DNA of 19,313 nt from Acidothermaceae bacterium. Its GTDB lineage: Bacteria > Actinomycetota > Actinomycetes > Acidothermales > Acidothermaceae. The notes below the pieces were generated by a model. The model was given only the letters and a program-made list of their open reading frames with translations, was not told the origin of the DNA and did no database searches. Positions within the stretch are counted from its first letter, which is position 1; every line of letters starts with the position of its first letter. The translations under genes and the position numbers were made by a program. Positions 13,902 to 19,313 of the stretch are shown here, in pieces. The stretch spans positions 1 to 19,313 of the forward strand of contig JAICLV010000032.1 in NCBI GenBank assembly GCA_025925185.1, in the 5' to 3' direction.

Positions 13902-14605
13902 GAACCACGATCGCGGACCGCAGGAGAGCGACCCCGATGGTCGTCTTGGTGCTCGTCGCCGTCTTGGCGGCGTTGATCACCGTGACGACCTCCCATGAAC
14001 ATGCCGACGCCGCCGAAGGCCCGGGCGGACACGGTCATGGAAAGGTGGTTGCGATCCACACGTCGTCCGCCCTCGCGTTTCACGACCAGATGCGCAAACT
14101 GTGGGAGGACCACGTCACCTGGACCAGGTTGGCGATCGTCGACTTCGCCGACGGCTCCGAAGGCTTCGACGCGACGGCCGCCCGGTTGCTGCAAAACCAG
14201 GTCGACATCGGCAACGCGATCAAGCCCTTCTACGGAAACGCGGCCGGTACCCGACTGACCGCCCTGCTGCATGACCACATCACGATCGCGGTGGAGATTA
14301 TGCAGGCGGCGAAGGACGGCGACACAGCGGCGTTCAACGACGCCGACGCGCGCTGGTACGCCAACGCTAACGCCATCGCGGACTTCCTCGCGAAGGCGAA
14401 TCCCCGATTCTGGCCGCAAGCGTTGATGCGTGACGACATGAAGGTGCACCTCGACCAGACTCTCGCCGAGGCCAGCGACGAACTCAACGGGAACTTCACC
14501 GCCAGCGTTAACGACTACGACGCCGTCCACCTGCACATCCTCAACATGGCGGACATGCTGAGCAGCGGGATCATCGGCGCCTTCCCGTCACACTTCAAGC
14601 ACTGA
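13898..14605 (+). CDS. Secreted helical protein of unknown function
   Basis: A 235-residue protein with an N-terminal signal: basic start (RRRATP), hydrophobic stretch at about 14-29, and a likely cleavage after the Ala-rich EHADAAEG segment near residue 40. A His/Gly-rich patch (GGHGHGK) follows. The mature part looks all-helical, with paired motifs: FHDQMRKLWEDHVTWTRLAI, LLQNQVDIGNAIKPFYG, LLHDHITIAVEIMQAAKDGD, DARWYANANAIADFLAKANP and DAVHLHILNMADMLSSGII. The regularly spaced His, Asp and Glu residues in a four-helix pattern could bind metal. I recall similar uncharacterised proteins in Firmicutes and Actinobacteria, often with unreliable enzyme names, so I give none. AAAGGA precedes the ATG at 13898, which overlaps the stop of the membrane-protein gene. 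Confidence 0.83.
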   Translation: MRTTIADRRRATPMVVLVLVAVLAALITVTTSHEHADAAEGPGGHGHGKVVAIHTSSALAFHDQMRKLWEDHVTWTRLAIVDFADGSEGFDATAARLLQNQVDIGNAIKPFYGNAAGTRLTALLHDHITIAVEIMQAAKDGDTAAFNDADARWYANANAIADFLAKANPRFWPQALMRDDMKVHLDQTLAEASDELNGNFTASVNDYDAVHLHILNMADMLSSGIIGAFPSHFKH

Positions 14606-14620
14606 CCGCAGCCCGCGGAT

Positions 14621-14666
14621 GTTGATCACGCTCAGGGGGCCGAAACCCCCTGAGCGTGGCGTCAAC
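14621..14666. terminator. Strong bidirectional hairpin between convergent genes
   Basis: A perfect 13-bp stem (14627-14639 with 14646-14658: CACGCTCAGGGGG and its complement) closes a 6-nt CCGAAA loop. An outer 5-bp stem, GTTGA/TCAAC (14621-14625, 14662-14666), extends it. It ends 3 bp from the stop of the leftward VOC gene and 16 bp after the rightward secreted-protein gene, so it can serve both. There is no T tract, as is common in high-GC actinobacteria. Confidence 0.8.
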
Positions 14667-14668
14667 GC

Positions 14669-15082
14669 CTAGCTCGGGGGGTCTTCGCCCCGCTCGGGGG
14701 GCACCGGGTAGACCGACACCTCGATCAGGTTGAGGTCGGGATCGCGGAAGTAGACGGAGCGGATCGGCCCGAGCGCGCCGGTGCGGTCGACCGGCCCTTC
14801 CTCGATCTCGACGCCGGCCTCGCGCAGACGCCGCTCCACGTCGTCCAAATCCGTGCTGGTGACGAAGCACAGGTCGGCCGATCCCGGCGTTGGACGACCT
14901 GCCTTCGGTTCGAACTCCGCGCCGGCTTGGTGCAGGTTGATCTTCTGCCGGCCGAACGCGAGCGCGCGTCGTCCGGCCCCGAACGTCACCGGCGCCATGC
15001 CGAGCACCCGCTCGTAGAAGTCGACGGTCGCGTCGACGTCGGCAACGGTCAGCACCAGATGGTCAAGCCGCTCGATGCGCAC
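14669..15082 (-). CDS. VOC superfamily protein (glyoxalase/fosfomycin-resistance-like)
   Basis: A 137-residue single-domain VOC protein. Module one begins RIERLDHLVLTVADVDATVDFYERVLGM, with a metal-ligand-type His; module two has DLCFVTSTDLDDVERRLREAG and ends SVYFRDPDLNLIEVSVYP, whose Glu is a usual metal ligand. The INLHQAG segment in the middle is typical of YaeR and catechol-dioxygenase-like members. A GTG at 15082 is chosen because GGGAG lies about 8 nt upstream and the conserved domain begins at once; the frame stays open to 15424 only opposite another gene. It is divergent from a two-domain VOC gene with 61 bp between starts, so the two may share regulation. The substrate is unknown. 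Confidence 0.88.
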   Translation of the reverse strand: MRIERLDHLVLTVADVDATVDFYERVLGMAPVTFGAGRRALAFGRQKINLHQAGAEFEPKAGRPTPGSADLCFVTSTDLDDVERRLREAGVEIEEGPVDRTGALGPIRSVYFRDPDLNLIEVSVYPVPPERGEDPPS

Positions 15083-15143
15083 CTGTGGAACTCCCTTCGA
15101 AAAACCGGACGGCGACCCCGCCGCCCGGTCGTATGTTGTCGCG

Positions 15144-15869
15144 ATGGCGCTCGACCTCAACGCCCTGGTATGGGACACGCCCGATCCCCTCCGGCTCGCG
15201 CGCTTCTGGGCGAACACGCTCGGCTGGGAAATCGGCAATGTATCGGACGACGAGGTGGACCTCGCGCCGACGGACGGCACGAGCTTCACCCTCCTCTTCG
15301 GCGTGACGACCGACGGTGACGTCAACCCGTATCGGATCCATCTCGACCTCAGCAGCGCGTCCGAGGAGGACCAGCGGAAAACCGTGGCGCGGTTGGTCGA
15401 TCTCGGCGCGCGCGATATCGACATCGGGCAAGGTCGCGACGCGCGTCACGTCGTCCTGGCCGACCCTGACGGCAACCCGTTTTGTGTTCTCGAGCCCGAC
15501 AACAGCTTCGTCTCGCGCAACAGCCGGTTGGGCTCGCTCACCTGCGCCGGCACCCGCGAGGTCGGCATGTTCTGGAGCGAGGCGCTGGGTTGGGCGCTGG
15601 TGTGGGATCAACACGGGGAGACGGCGATCCGCGACCCAGGCGGCACCGGGCAGCTCATCACCTGGGGCGGTCCGCCGATCCCACCCAAAGTCGCGAAAAA
15701 CCGCCTTCACTTGGACGTCGCGCCACCCGCGGACGGCGACCAGGCGGCGGAAGTCGCGCGGCTGCTCTCGCTTGGCGCGAGGCGCGTCGACATCGGCCAG
15801 CGCGACGTGCCTTGGGTCGTGCTCGCCGATCCCGACGGCAACGAGTTCTGCGTGCTGACTGCGCGCTAG
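15144..15869 (+). CDS. Two-domain VOC protein
   Basis: A 241-residue tandem duplication of a Glyoxalase_6-type domain. Repeat one is about residues 1-118 (LVWDTPDPLRLARFWANTLGW to HVVLADPDGNPFCVLEP) and repeat two about 124-241 (LGSLTCAGTREVGMFWSEALGW to WVVLADPDGNEFCVLTAR). Within each repeat RIHLDL/RLHLDV is followed by VARLVDLGARDIDIGQ or VARLLSLGARRVDIGQ, so the two halves come from one ancestral domain. Such proteins form the active fold within one chain. The ATG at 15144 has no Shine-Dalgarno, but TATGTT at 15132-15137 would put transcription start at or near the ATG, suggesting a leaderless message. It is divergent from the single-domain VOC gene. The reaction is unknown. Confidence 0.87.
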   Translation: MALDLNALVWDTPDPLRLARFWANTLGWEIGNVSDDEVDLAPTDGTSFTLLFGVTTDGDVNPYRIHLDLSSASEEDQRKTVARLVDLGARDIDIGQGRDARHVVLADPDGNPFCVLEPDNSFVSRNSRLGSLTCAGTREVGMFWSEALGWALVWDQHGETAIRDPGGTGQLITWGGPPIPPKVAKNRLHLDVAPPADGDQAAEVARLLSLGARRVDIGQRDVPWVVLADPDGNEFCVLTAR

Positions 15870-15891
15870 CCGGCCCGGTCCACCGCCCCGC

Positions 15892-15920
15892 TTGCGCTCG
15901 ACCCGGTTCATGGGTACATT
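15892..15920 (+). promoter_or_regulatory. Promoter of the YtrA-type operon
   Basis: TTGCGC (15892-15897) and TACATT (15915-15920) are spaced by 17 nt and place the transcription start near 15927. The -10 lies inside the operator-like palindrome. Confidence 0.6.
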
Positions 15921-15936
15921 ACTCGAGTAATGAACC
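15905..15936. promoter_or_regulatory. Palindromic operator for the GntR/YtrA repressor
   Basis: CATTACTC-GAGTAATG (15917-15932) is a perfect 16-bp palindrome covering the -10 and predicted start of transcription. A second, wider inverted repeat, GGTTCAT (15905-15911) with ATGAACC (15930-15936), shares its right arm. The position fits autorepression by the GntR protein encoded next. Confidence 0.75.
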
Positions 15937-15959
15937 AATGGACGCGGGACGGAGGCGGC

Positions 15960-16355
15960 ATGCTCGACGAGGGCACTCCCCTGTTCGTGCAGATCGCCGG
16001 CCAACTCGCTGACGACATCGCCGACGGCAGCCTCGCCGAGGGCGACCGCGCGCCGTCGTCCAACGAGCTCGCCGCGTTCCACCGGATCAACCCCGCCACC
16101 GCCGCCAAAGGACTCGCCATGCTGCTCGACGACGGACTGCTGGAGAAGCGCCGTGGCGTCGGCATGTTCGTCGTCGCCGGCGCCCGCACGAAGTTGCTAT
16201 CCCGCCGCCGCGGCGAGTTCGTCGAGCAATACCTGACACCGATGCTCACCGAGGCCCGCCGCCTCGGCATCGACGACGACGCGCTCGTGGCACTCATTCA
16301 CCAGACCAGGTCGGACGACGCCGATCTGCACGCCATCGGAGGGTTATCACGATGA
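15960..16355 (+). CDS. GntR family regulator, YtrA subfamily
   Basis: A 131-residue regulator with an N-terminal GntR winged helix of about residues 8-70 (TPLFVQIAGQLADDIADGSL, RAPSSNELAAFHRINPATAA, GLLEKRRGVGMFV) and a short helical tail, the length expected of YtrA-type members that repress linked ABC transporter genes. Two starts are possible. The ATG at 15960 has GGAGG four bases upstream and begins with the family's usual first residues. The ATG at 15930 lies inside the operator and would need leaderless translation, adding ten residues. I prefer 15960. The stop overlaps the ABC gene start (ATGA), making one operon with a palindromic operator at its promoter. The inducer is unknown; relatives often respond to cell-wall-active antibiotics. 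Confidence 0.92.
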   Translation: MLDEGTPLFVQIAGQLADDIADGSLAEGDRAPSSNELAAFHRINPATAAKGLAMLLDDGLLEKRRGVGMFVVAGARTKLLSRRRGEFVEQYLTPMLTEARRLGIDDDALVALIHQTRSDDADLHAIGGLSR

Positions 16356-17245
16356 CCAGCGCAATCTCGACGTCCAGACTCACCCGCAAGTACCACGACG
16401 CGGCGGCGCTCGACGACCTGACCCTCGACATCGCCGACGGCCGCGTCACCGGGCTGCTCGGCCGCAACGGCGCAGGCAAGAGCACGCTGATGCGGATTGT
16501 CGCGGGCCAGGAATTCGCCACCGGCGGCACGGTGCGCGTCTTCGGCGCCGTCCCGCTGGAGAACGACGCGGTGCTGCGGCGAATCGCGTTCGTGCGGGAA
16601 GACCAGTCGTTCCCCGATATTCGCGTCGGCCACGCCGTGCAGGCCGCGTCGTGGTTCTACCCAAACTGGGACGACGAGTTCGCGGCGTCGCTGCTCGACG
16701 ACTTCCGCCTTCCGCCACGCCGCGCGGTGAAGCGACTGTCGCGCGGCATGCGATCCGCGCTGTCGATTGTCATCGGGCTGGCGGCAAGGGCCGACCTCAC
16801 GTTGTTCGACGAGCCATACGCCGGGCTCGACGCCGTCGCGCGGCAATTGTTCTACGACCGGCTGCTGACGGACTACGCCGAGAACCCGCGGGCGATCTTG
16901 CTGTCGACGCACCTCATCGACGAGGTCGCTGACGCGCTCGAGCACGTCGTCGTCCTCGACCGCGGGCGGGTGGTGCTCGACGCGCCCGCCGACGATGTTC
17001 GCGGCACGGTCTCCACCGTGAGCGGCCCGCGCGCCGCGGTTGATGAATACGTGGCGGAGCGGCGGGTGCTGCACCACCGCGCGATCGGGTCGCGCGCCGC
17101 CGTCACGATTGCCGCGCCGGTCGACGCGACGGCGCGCGCCCGAGCGCTCGCGCTCGGGGTGACCCTCGAACCCCTTTCCCTGCAACAACTTCTAGTGCAC
17201 GCGTCGGGTGAGACGCTCGACGTCCAACGGAAGGTCTCGGCATGA
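16352..17245 (+). CDS. ABC transporter ATP-binding protein, YtrB-like
   Basis: A 297-residue ATPase of a drug- or peptide-type ABC transporter. It has Walker A GRNGAGKST (residues 37-45), Q-loop Gln85, Walker B LTLFDEP (149-155) with catalytic Glu154, D-loop AGLD and switch His187. The signature is degenerate, LSRGM at 129-133 instead of LSGGQ, as seen in many YtrB-type proteins. About 85 extra C-terminal residues beyond the ATPase core may contact the partner or regulate it. Its start overlaps the repressor stop and its stop overlaps the permease start, both as ATGA. It should pair with the membrane protein encoded next. Confidence 0.92.
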   Translation: MTSAISTSRLTRKYHDAAALDDLTLDIADGRVTGLLGRNGAGKSTLMRIVAGQEFATGGTVRVFGAVPLENDAVLRRIAFVREDQSFPDIRVGHAVQAASWFYPNWDDEFAASLLDDFRLPPRRAVKRLSRGMRSALSIVIGLAARADLTLFDEPYAGLDAVARQLFYDRLLTDYAENPRAILLSTHLIDEVADALEHVVVLDRGRVVLDAPADDVRGTVSTVSGPRAAVDEYVAERRVLHHRAIGSRAAVTIAAPVDATARARALALGVTLEPLSLQQLLVHASGETLDVQRKVSA

Positions 17246-17943
17246 ACACGACACTCAGCGGCACGGCGATCAAGGTCGCGCGGTACCACCTGCTCGACCG
17301 CACCCTGCTCTGGCTGCCCGTCGCCATCACGGTGTTCGTCTTTCTCGTGAACCTGGTGATCTTTGCGGTCGTGCCGACGCCAGTAGGCGGCGGGTACACA
17401 TTCGCGATCTCGGCGCTCTACATCTGGCTGATGACCGTCGGCGTCGTGATGATCGTGCAGCGGCTGCCGTTCGGACTCACGCTCGGCCTGAGTCGGCGTG
17501 CGTTCTACCGAGGCACGTCGATCGTGGTGGTCGGCATGGCCGCGGTGTACGCGATCGGCGTCACCGCCGCGCAGGTGATCGAGCGCGCGGGCAACGGATG
17601 GGGCGTGCAAATGCATTTCTTCCGGGTGCCGTGGCTGTTTGAGGGATCGTGGTACGACACGCTCGCGACCGCGTTCGTGCTTGGAGCGGCCGTCATGGTG
17701 TACGGCATTTGGTACGGCGTCGTGTATCGGCACCGAGGCGCCATCGGTGTGCTCGCGTTCGTGGCGACGCAGCTGTCGGTCCTCACGTTCGGAGCGCTTG
17801 CGACGACGTGGACGCACGCCTGGCCCGAGGTCGGCTCGTTCTTCACGACGCTCAGCGCTATCGGCTTCGCCGGCATTCTCGCGGCAGCCACGATCGCGCT
17901 TGGCGTCGGCGGCTACACGACGCTGCGCCGGGTCGCGGTCTAG
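17242..17943 (+). CDS. ABC transporter membrane protein, six-helix
   Basis: A 233-residue integral membrane protein with about six hydrophobic helices (near residues 24-45, 55-72, 91-110, 141-158, 166-186 and 200-222). A cytoplasmic loop, QRLPFGLTLGLSRRAFYRG, near residues 73-91 resembles the LPFALSLGVSRRRF-type loop of YtrC/ABC2-like permeases in GntR-linked operons. Coupled to the ATPase gene by an ATGA overlap, it is the likely membrane subunit; two copies with two ATPases would make a full transporter. The substrate is unknown. Its TAG stop lies in the CTAG that also holds the stop of the convergent gene. Confidence 0.86.
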   Translation: MNTTLSGTAIKVARYHLLDRTLLWLPVAITVFVFLVNLVIFAVVPTPVGGGYTFAISALYIWLMTVGVVMIVQRLPFGLTLGLSRRAFYRGTSIVVVGMAAVYAIGVTAAQVIERAGNGWGVQMHFFRVPWLFEGSWYDTLATAFVLGAAVMVYGIWYGVVYRHRGAIGVLAFVATQLSVLTFGALATTWTHAWPEVGSFFTTLSAIGFAGILAAATIALGVGGYTTLRRVAV

Positions 17944-18515
17944 TCGCGGCCAGCGCTCGAAAGTCCGCGCAGCTTGCCGTTCTTCGCCAGCGCTGGATCC
18001 GTGCACGCGGAGCGGTCGAAACAGCAAGGCCGCCGCTTGCCGTCGTTCATCTTGGAAACGGCGACCTCGACCCGCCGCTCACGTGTCGCCGGATTTGGGG
18101 TTGCGTTTACCCAGCGCACCCATTCCCAGCGGGCCATCGGCGTGATGTCTTGCCAGATGGCGCGAATCTCATCCGGCGCGCCTGAAAGAGCGGCCGAGAG
18201 GTCGGACGGCACGTCGGGTTCCGGCCATTCCGACACGACCTCGACGGCCACGCGCACCGGGTCGCCGGCTGAAATACCGGTGGCCTTCCGGAGTCGCCGA
18301 TCGAGCCTGATCCAGTGGCCCTTCATGCCGTCAGGCTCGACCACCGTGCGGAACTCGACGTCGTTGATCGAGCCGCGCACCGCCACCTGGCCCCGCGAGG
18401 GAAGCAGCTGGCTCGCGTTCTCGGGCAACCGCAGAATCGTCGACTCGTCGACCGCGAGGGCCGCGGTCTCGAATCGAATCGTCGCCGTGTCTGTGCGCTC
18501 GCTCACGCGGCCCAT
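17940..18515 (-). CDS. DUF1905 / OmdA (YdeI-like) domain protein
   Basis: A 191-residue protein with two domains. Residues about 13-90 form a DUF1905 beta-barrel (IRFETAALAVDES, ILRLPENASQLLPSRGQVAV, GHWIRLDRRLRKATGISAGD). Residues about 103-165 match the bacteriocin-protection/OmpD-associated (OmdA, YdeI) family (VPSDLSAALSGAPDEIRAIW, DITPMARWEWVRWVNATPNP, RRVEVAVSKMNDGKRRPCCFDRS). The function is not established, although family members are linked to stress and antimicrobial peptide tolerance. The ATG at 18515 has a weak G-rich site; a GTG three codons later is an alternative. It follows the ECF41 sigma gene on the same strand after 36 bp and may be co-transcribed. Its stop overlaps the convergent permease stop within one CTAG. 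Confidence 0.82.
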   Translation of the reverse strand: MGRVSERTDTATIRFETAALAVDESTILRLPENASQLLPSRGQVAVRGSINDVEFRTVVEPDGMKGHWIRLDRRLRKATGISAGDPVRVAVEVVSEWPEPDVPSDLSAALSGAPDEIRAIWQDITPMARWEWVRWVNATPNPATRERRVEVAVSKMNDGKRRPCCFDRSACTDPALAKNGKLRGLSSAGRD

Positions 18516-18551
18516 GATGGCACGCCGCCCGACGTCAAGGCCGTCCGTGCG

Positions 18552-19313
18552 TCAGGCCGTCGCCCAAGTGCGGAGCTTCTCGGGATTGCGAACGACCCAG
18601 ATGCGTTTGATCCGGCCGTCGGCGATATCGAAGGCGAACACTGTCACCGTCGACCCGTCGTCCTGAGTGATCAGGCCGGGCTGGCCGTTCACCGTGCGCT
18701 CCAGTAGCCGCATCCCGCTCGTCATGTGGCTGGCGAGCTCGACCCAGGCGCGCGCTATCGGCCCACCGCCGACGATCGGCTCCAAGAAGGTCAACGCGAG
18801 ACCACCGCCGTCGGCGATTGCTGTCGCGTCGGGGTCGAGCAGCCCGATCAAGGCGTTGATGTCCTGGGATTCCCAAGCCCGCTTGAATTTGCGCACGATC
18901 TCGGCTCGTTTGGCGATCGGGGTCGACGGCGCTCGCGCGCCGCCGACTCGTCGGCGAGCAGAGGAGGCGAGCTTGCGACAAGCCGCCGGTGTGCGCCCGA
19001 CGATCTCGGCGACTTCGGCGAAAGAGTAGCGGAAGACGTCGTGCAGGATGAATGCGACGCGCTCCGCCGGCGTCATCGAGTCGAGCACAACCAGCAATGC
19101 CATGTTGACCGACTCGTCGAGGGTGACCCGATCGGCCGGGTCGGGCGTGCCGCCGCCGGTTCGCCCGTTGGCCCACTCCGCGCGATCGGCCAGCGGCTCG
19201 GGTATCCACTCCCCCACATAACGCTCGCGCCGCACCCGGGCGGAGCCGAGCACGGTGAGGCACATGCGACTGGCGACCGTCGTCAACCAGGCTTGCGGAG
19301 ACTCGATTTCACC
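18552..19313 (-). CDS. ECF41-type sigma factor (SigJ-like), N-terminus outside the window
   Basis: The visible 253 codons run to the right edge without a start. The end of sigma region 2 (ESPQAWLTTVASRMCLTVLGSA) is followed by the ECF41 linker motif YVGEWIPEP. Region 4 follows (LDSMTPAERVAFILHDVFRY, SFAEVAEIVGRTPAACRKLA, SSARRRV). A fused SnoaL/NTF2-like domain of about 120 residues (KRAWESQDINALIGLLDPDA, GGGPIARAWVEL) ends in the family's NPEKL motif. In ECF41 proteins the C-terminal domain replaces an anti-sigma factor and controls activity. No second ECF41-associated oxidoreductase, epimerase or carboxymuconolactone decarboxylase gene lies beside it on this side; those could be beyond the edge. 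Confidence 0.95.
   Translation of the reverse strand, partial: GEIESPQAWLTTVASRMCLTVLGSARVRRERYVGEWIPEPLADRAEWANGRTGGGTPDPADRVTLDESVNMALLVVLDSMTPAERVAFILHDVFRYSFAEVAEIVGRTPAACRKLASSARRRVGGARAPSTPIAKRAEIVRKFKRAWESQDINALIGLLDPDATAIADGGGLALTFLEPIVGGGPIARAWVELASHMTSGMRLLERTVNGQPGLITQDDGSTVTVFAFDIADGRIKRIWVVRNPEKLRTWATA

Noticed and set aside
15083..15424. Upstream extension of the leftward VOC gene
   Set aside because: It lies antisense to the two-domain VOC gene, and a ribosome site with the conserved domain start supports the GTG at 15082.
15063..16082. Leftward frame of 339 codons opposite the two-domain VOC gene
   Set aside because: It mirrors the VOC codons in antisense, has no motif and no ribosome site, while the plus strand encodes recognisable domains.
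16873..18027. Leftward frame of 384 codons opposite the YtrB and permease genes
   Set aside because: Low-complexity Arg/His/Asp-rich translation; the plus strand has clear ABC motifs and membrane helices.

Overview
The window is 19.3 kb of gene-dense, high-GC DNA with very short intergenic gaps. Several features point to a soil-type actinobacterium: the furA-katG pair laid out as in mycobacteria, an Arr rifampin ADP-ribosyltransferase beside a rifamycin-associated-element-like palindrome, an ECF41-type sigma factor, a YtrA-type GntR/ABC cassette, many ATGA stop/start overlaps and several apparently leaderless genes. I cannot name the genus. No rRNA, tRNA, CRISPR array, transposase or phage gene was seen.

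Layout, left to right. (1) 1-1099, minus strand: furA followed by the 5' part of katG (cut by the left edge), an oxidative-stress operon with a FurA-box-like palindrome touching the furA start and an 11-bp tandem repeat between the genes. (2) 1180-1932, minus: an SDR oxidoreductase. It is divergent from a plus-strand operon (2046-5886) of a PadR repressor, an ABC ATPase and a large FtsX-like permease joined by ATGA overlaps, followed 29 bp later by an S9 serine peptidase (5916-7898). One AT-rich palindrome at 2001-2013 sits in both divergent promoters. (3) 7975-8358: a VOC protein, convergent with a PEP-mutase/isocitrate-lyase-family gene (8365-9153).

(4) 8365-11072: a rifamycin-response locus. 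arr and the PEP-mutase-like gene read left, and an MFS exporter gene reads right. Between arr and the exporter lie a 19-bp palindrome that closely matches the actinobacterial rifamycin-associated element (RAE) as I remember it, -35/-10 elements overlapping it, and a clean intrinsic terminator placed before the exporter gene. (5) 11306-12124: an unusual fusion of a VOC domain to a TrmO/TsaA-like (tRNA m6t6A methyltransferase family) domain.

(6) 12191-14605: a regulatory cassette. On the minus strand a small protein, an ECF-like sigma factor and a soluble zinc-type anti-sigma factor are chained by ATGA overlaps. On the plus strand a small membrane protein and a secreted helical protein of unknown function are also ATGA-coupled. 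The two divergent promoters carry the same unusual motif pair (GGTAAGA, then 14 or 15 nt, then GACACMAAC) at the same distance from an ATG, which suggests that the local sigma factor drives both arms from leaderless promoters. A strong hairpin at 14621-14666 closes this block.

(7) 14669-15869: two divergent VOC genes, one a two-domain protein. (8) 15960-17943: a YtrA-type GntR repressor, an ABC ATPase and a membrane protein as an ATGA-coupled operon with a palindromic operator across its promoter. (9) 17940-19313, minus: a DUF1905/OmdA-type protein and an ECF41 (SigJ-like) sigma factor with a SnoaL-like C-terminal domain, cut by the right edge.

Overall this is a cluster of stress, detoxification and drug-response modules, each with its own local regulator (FurA, PadR, RAE, ECF/ZAS, YtrA, ECF41). 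Functions are inferred from motifs and remembered family sequences; no database search was run.
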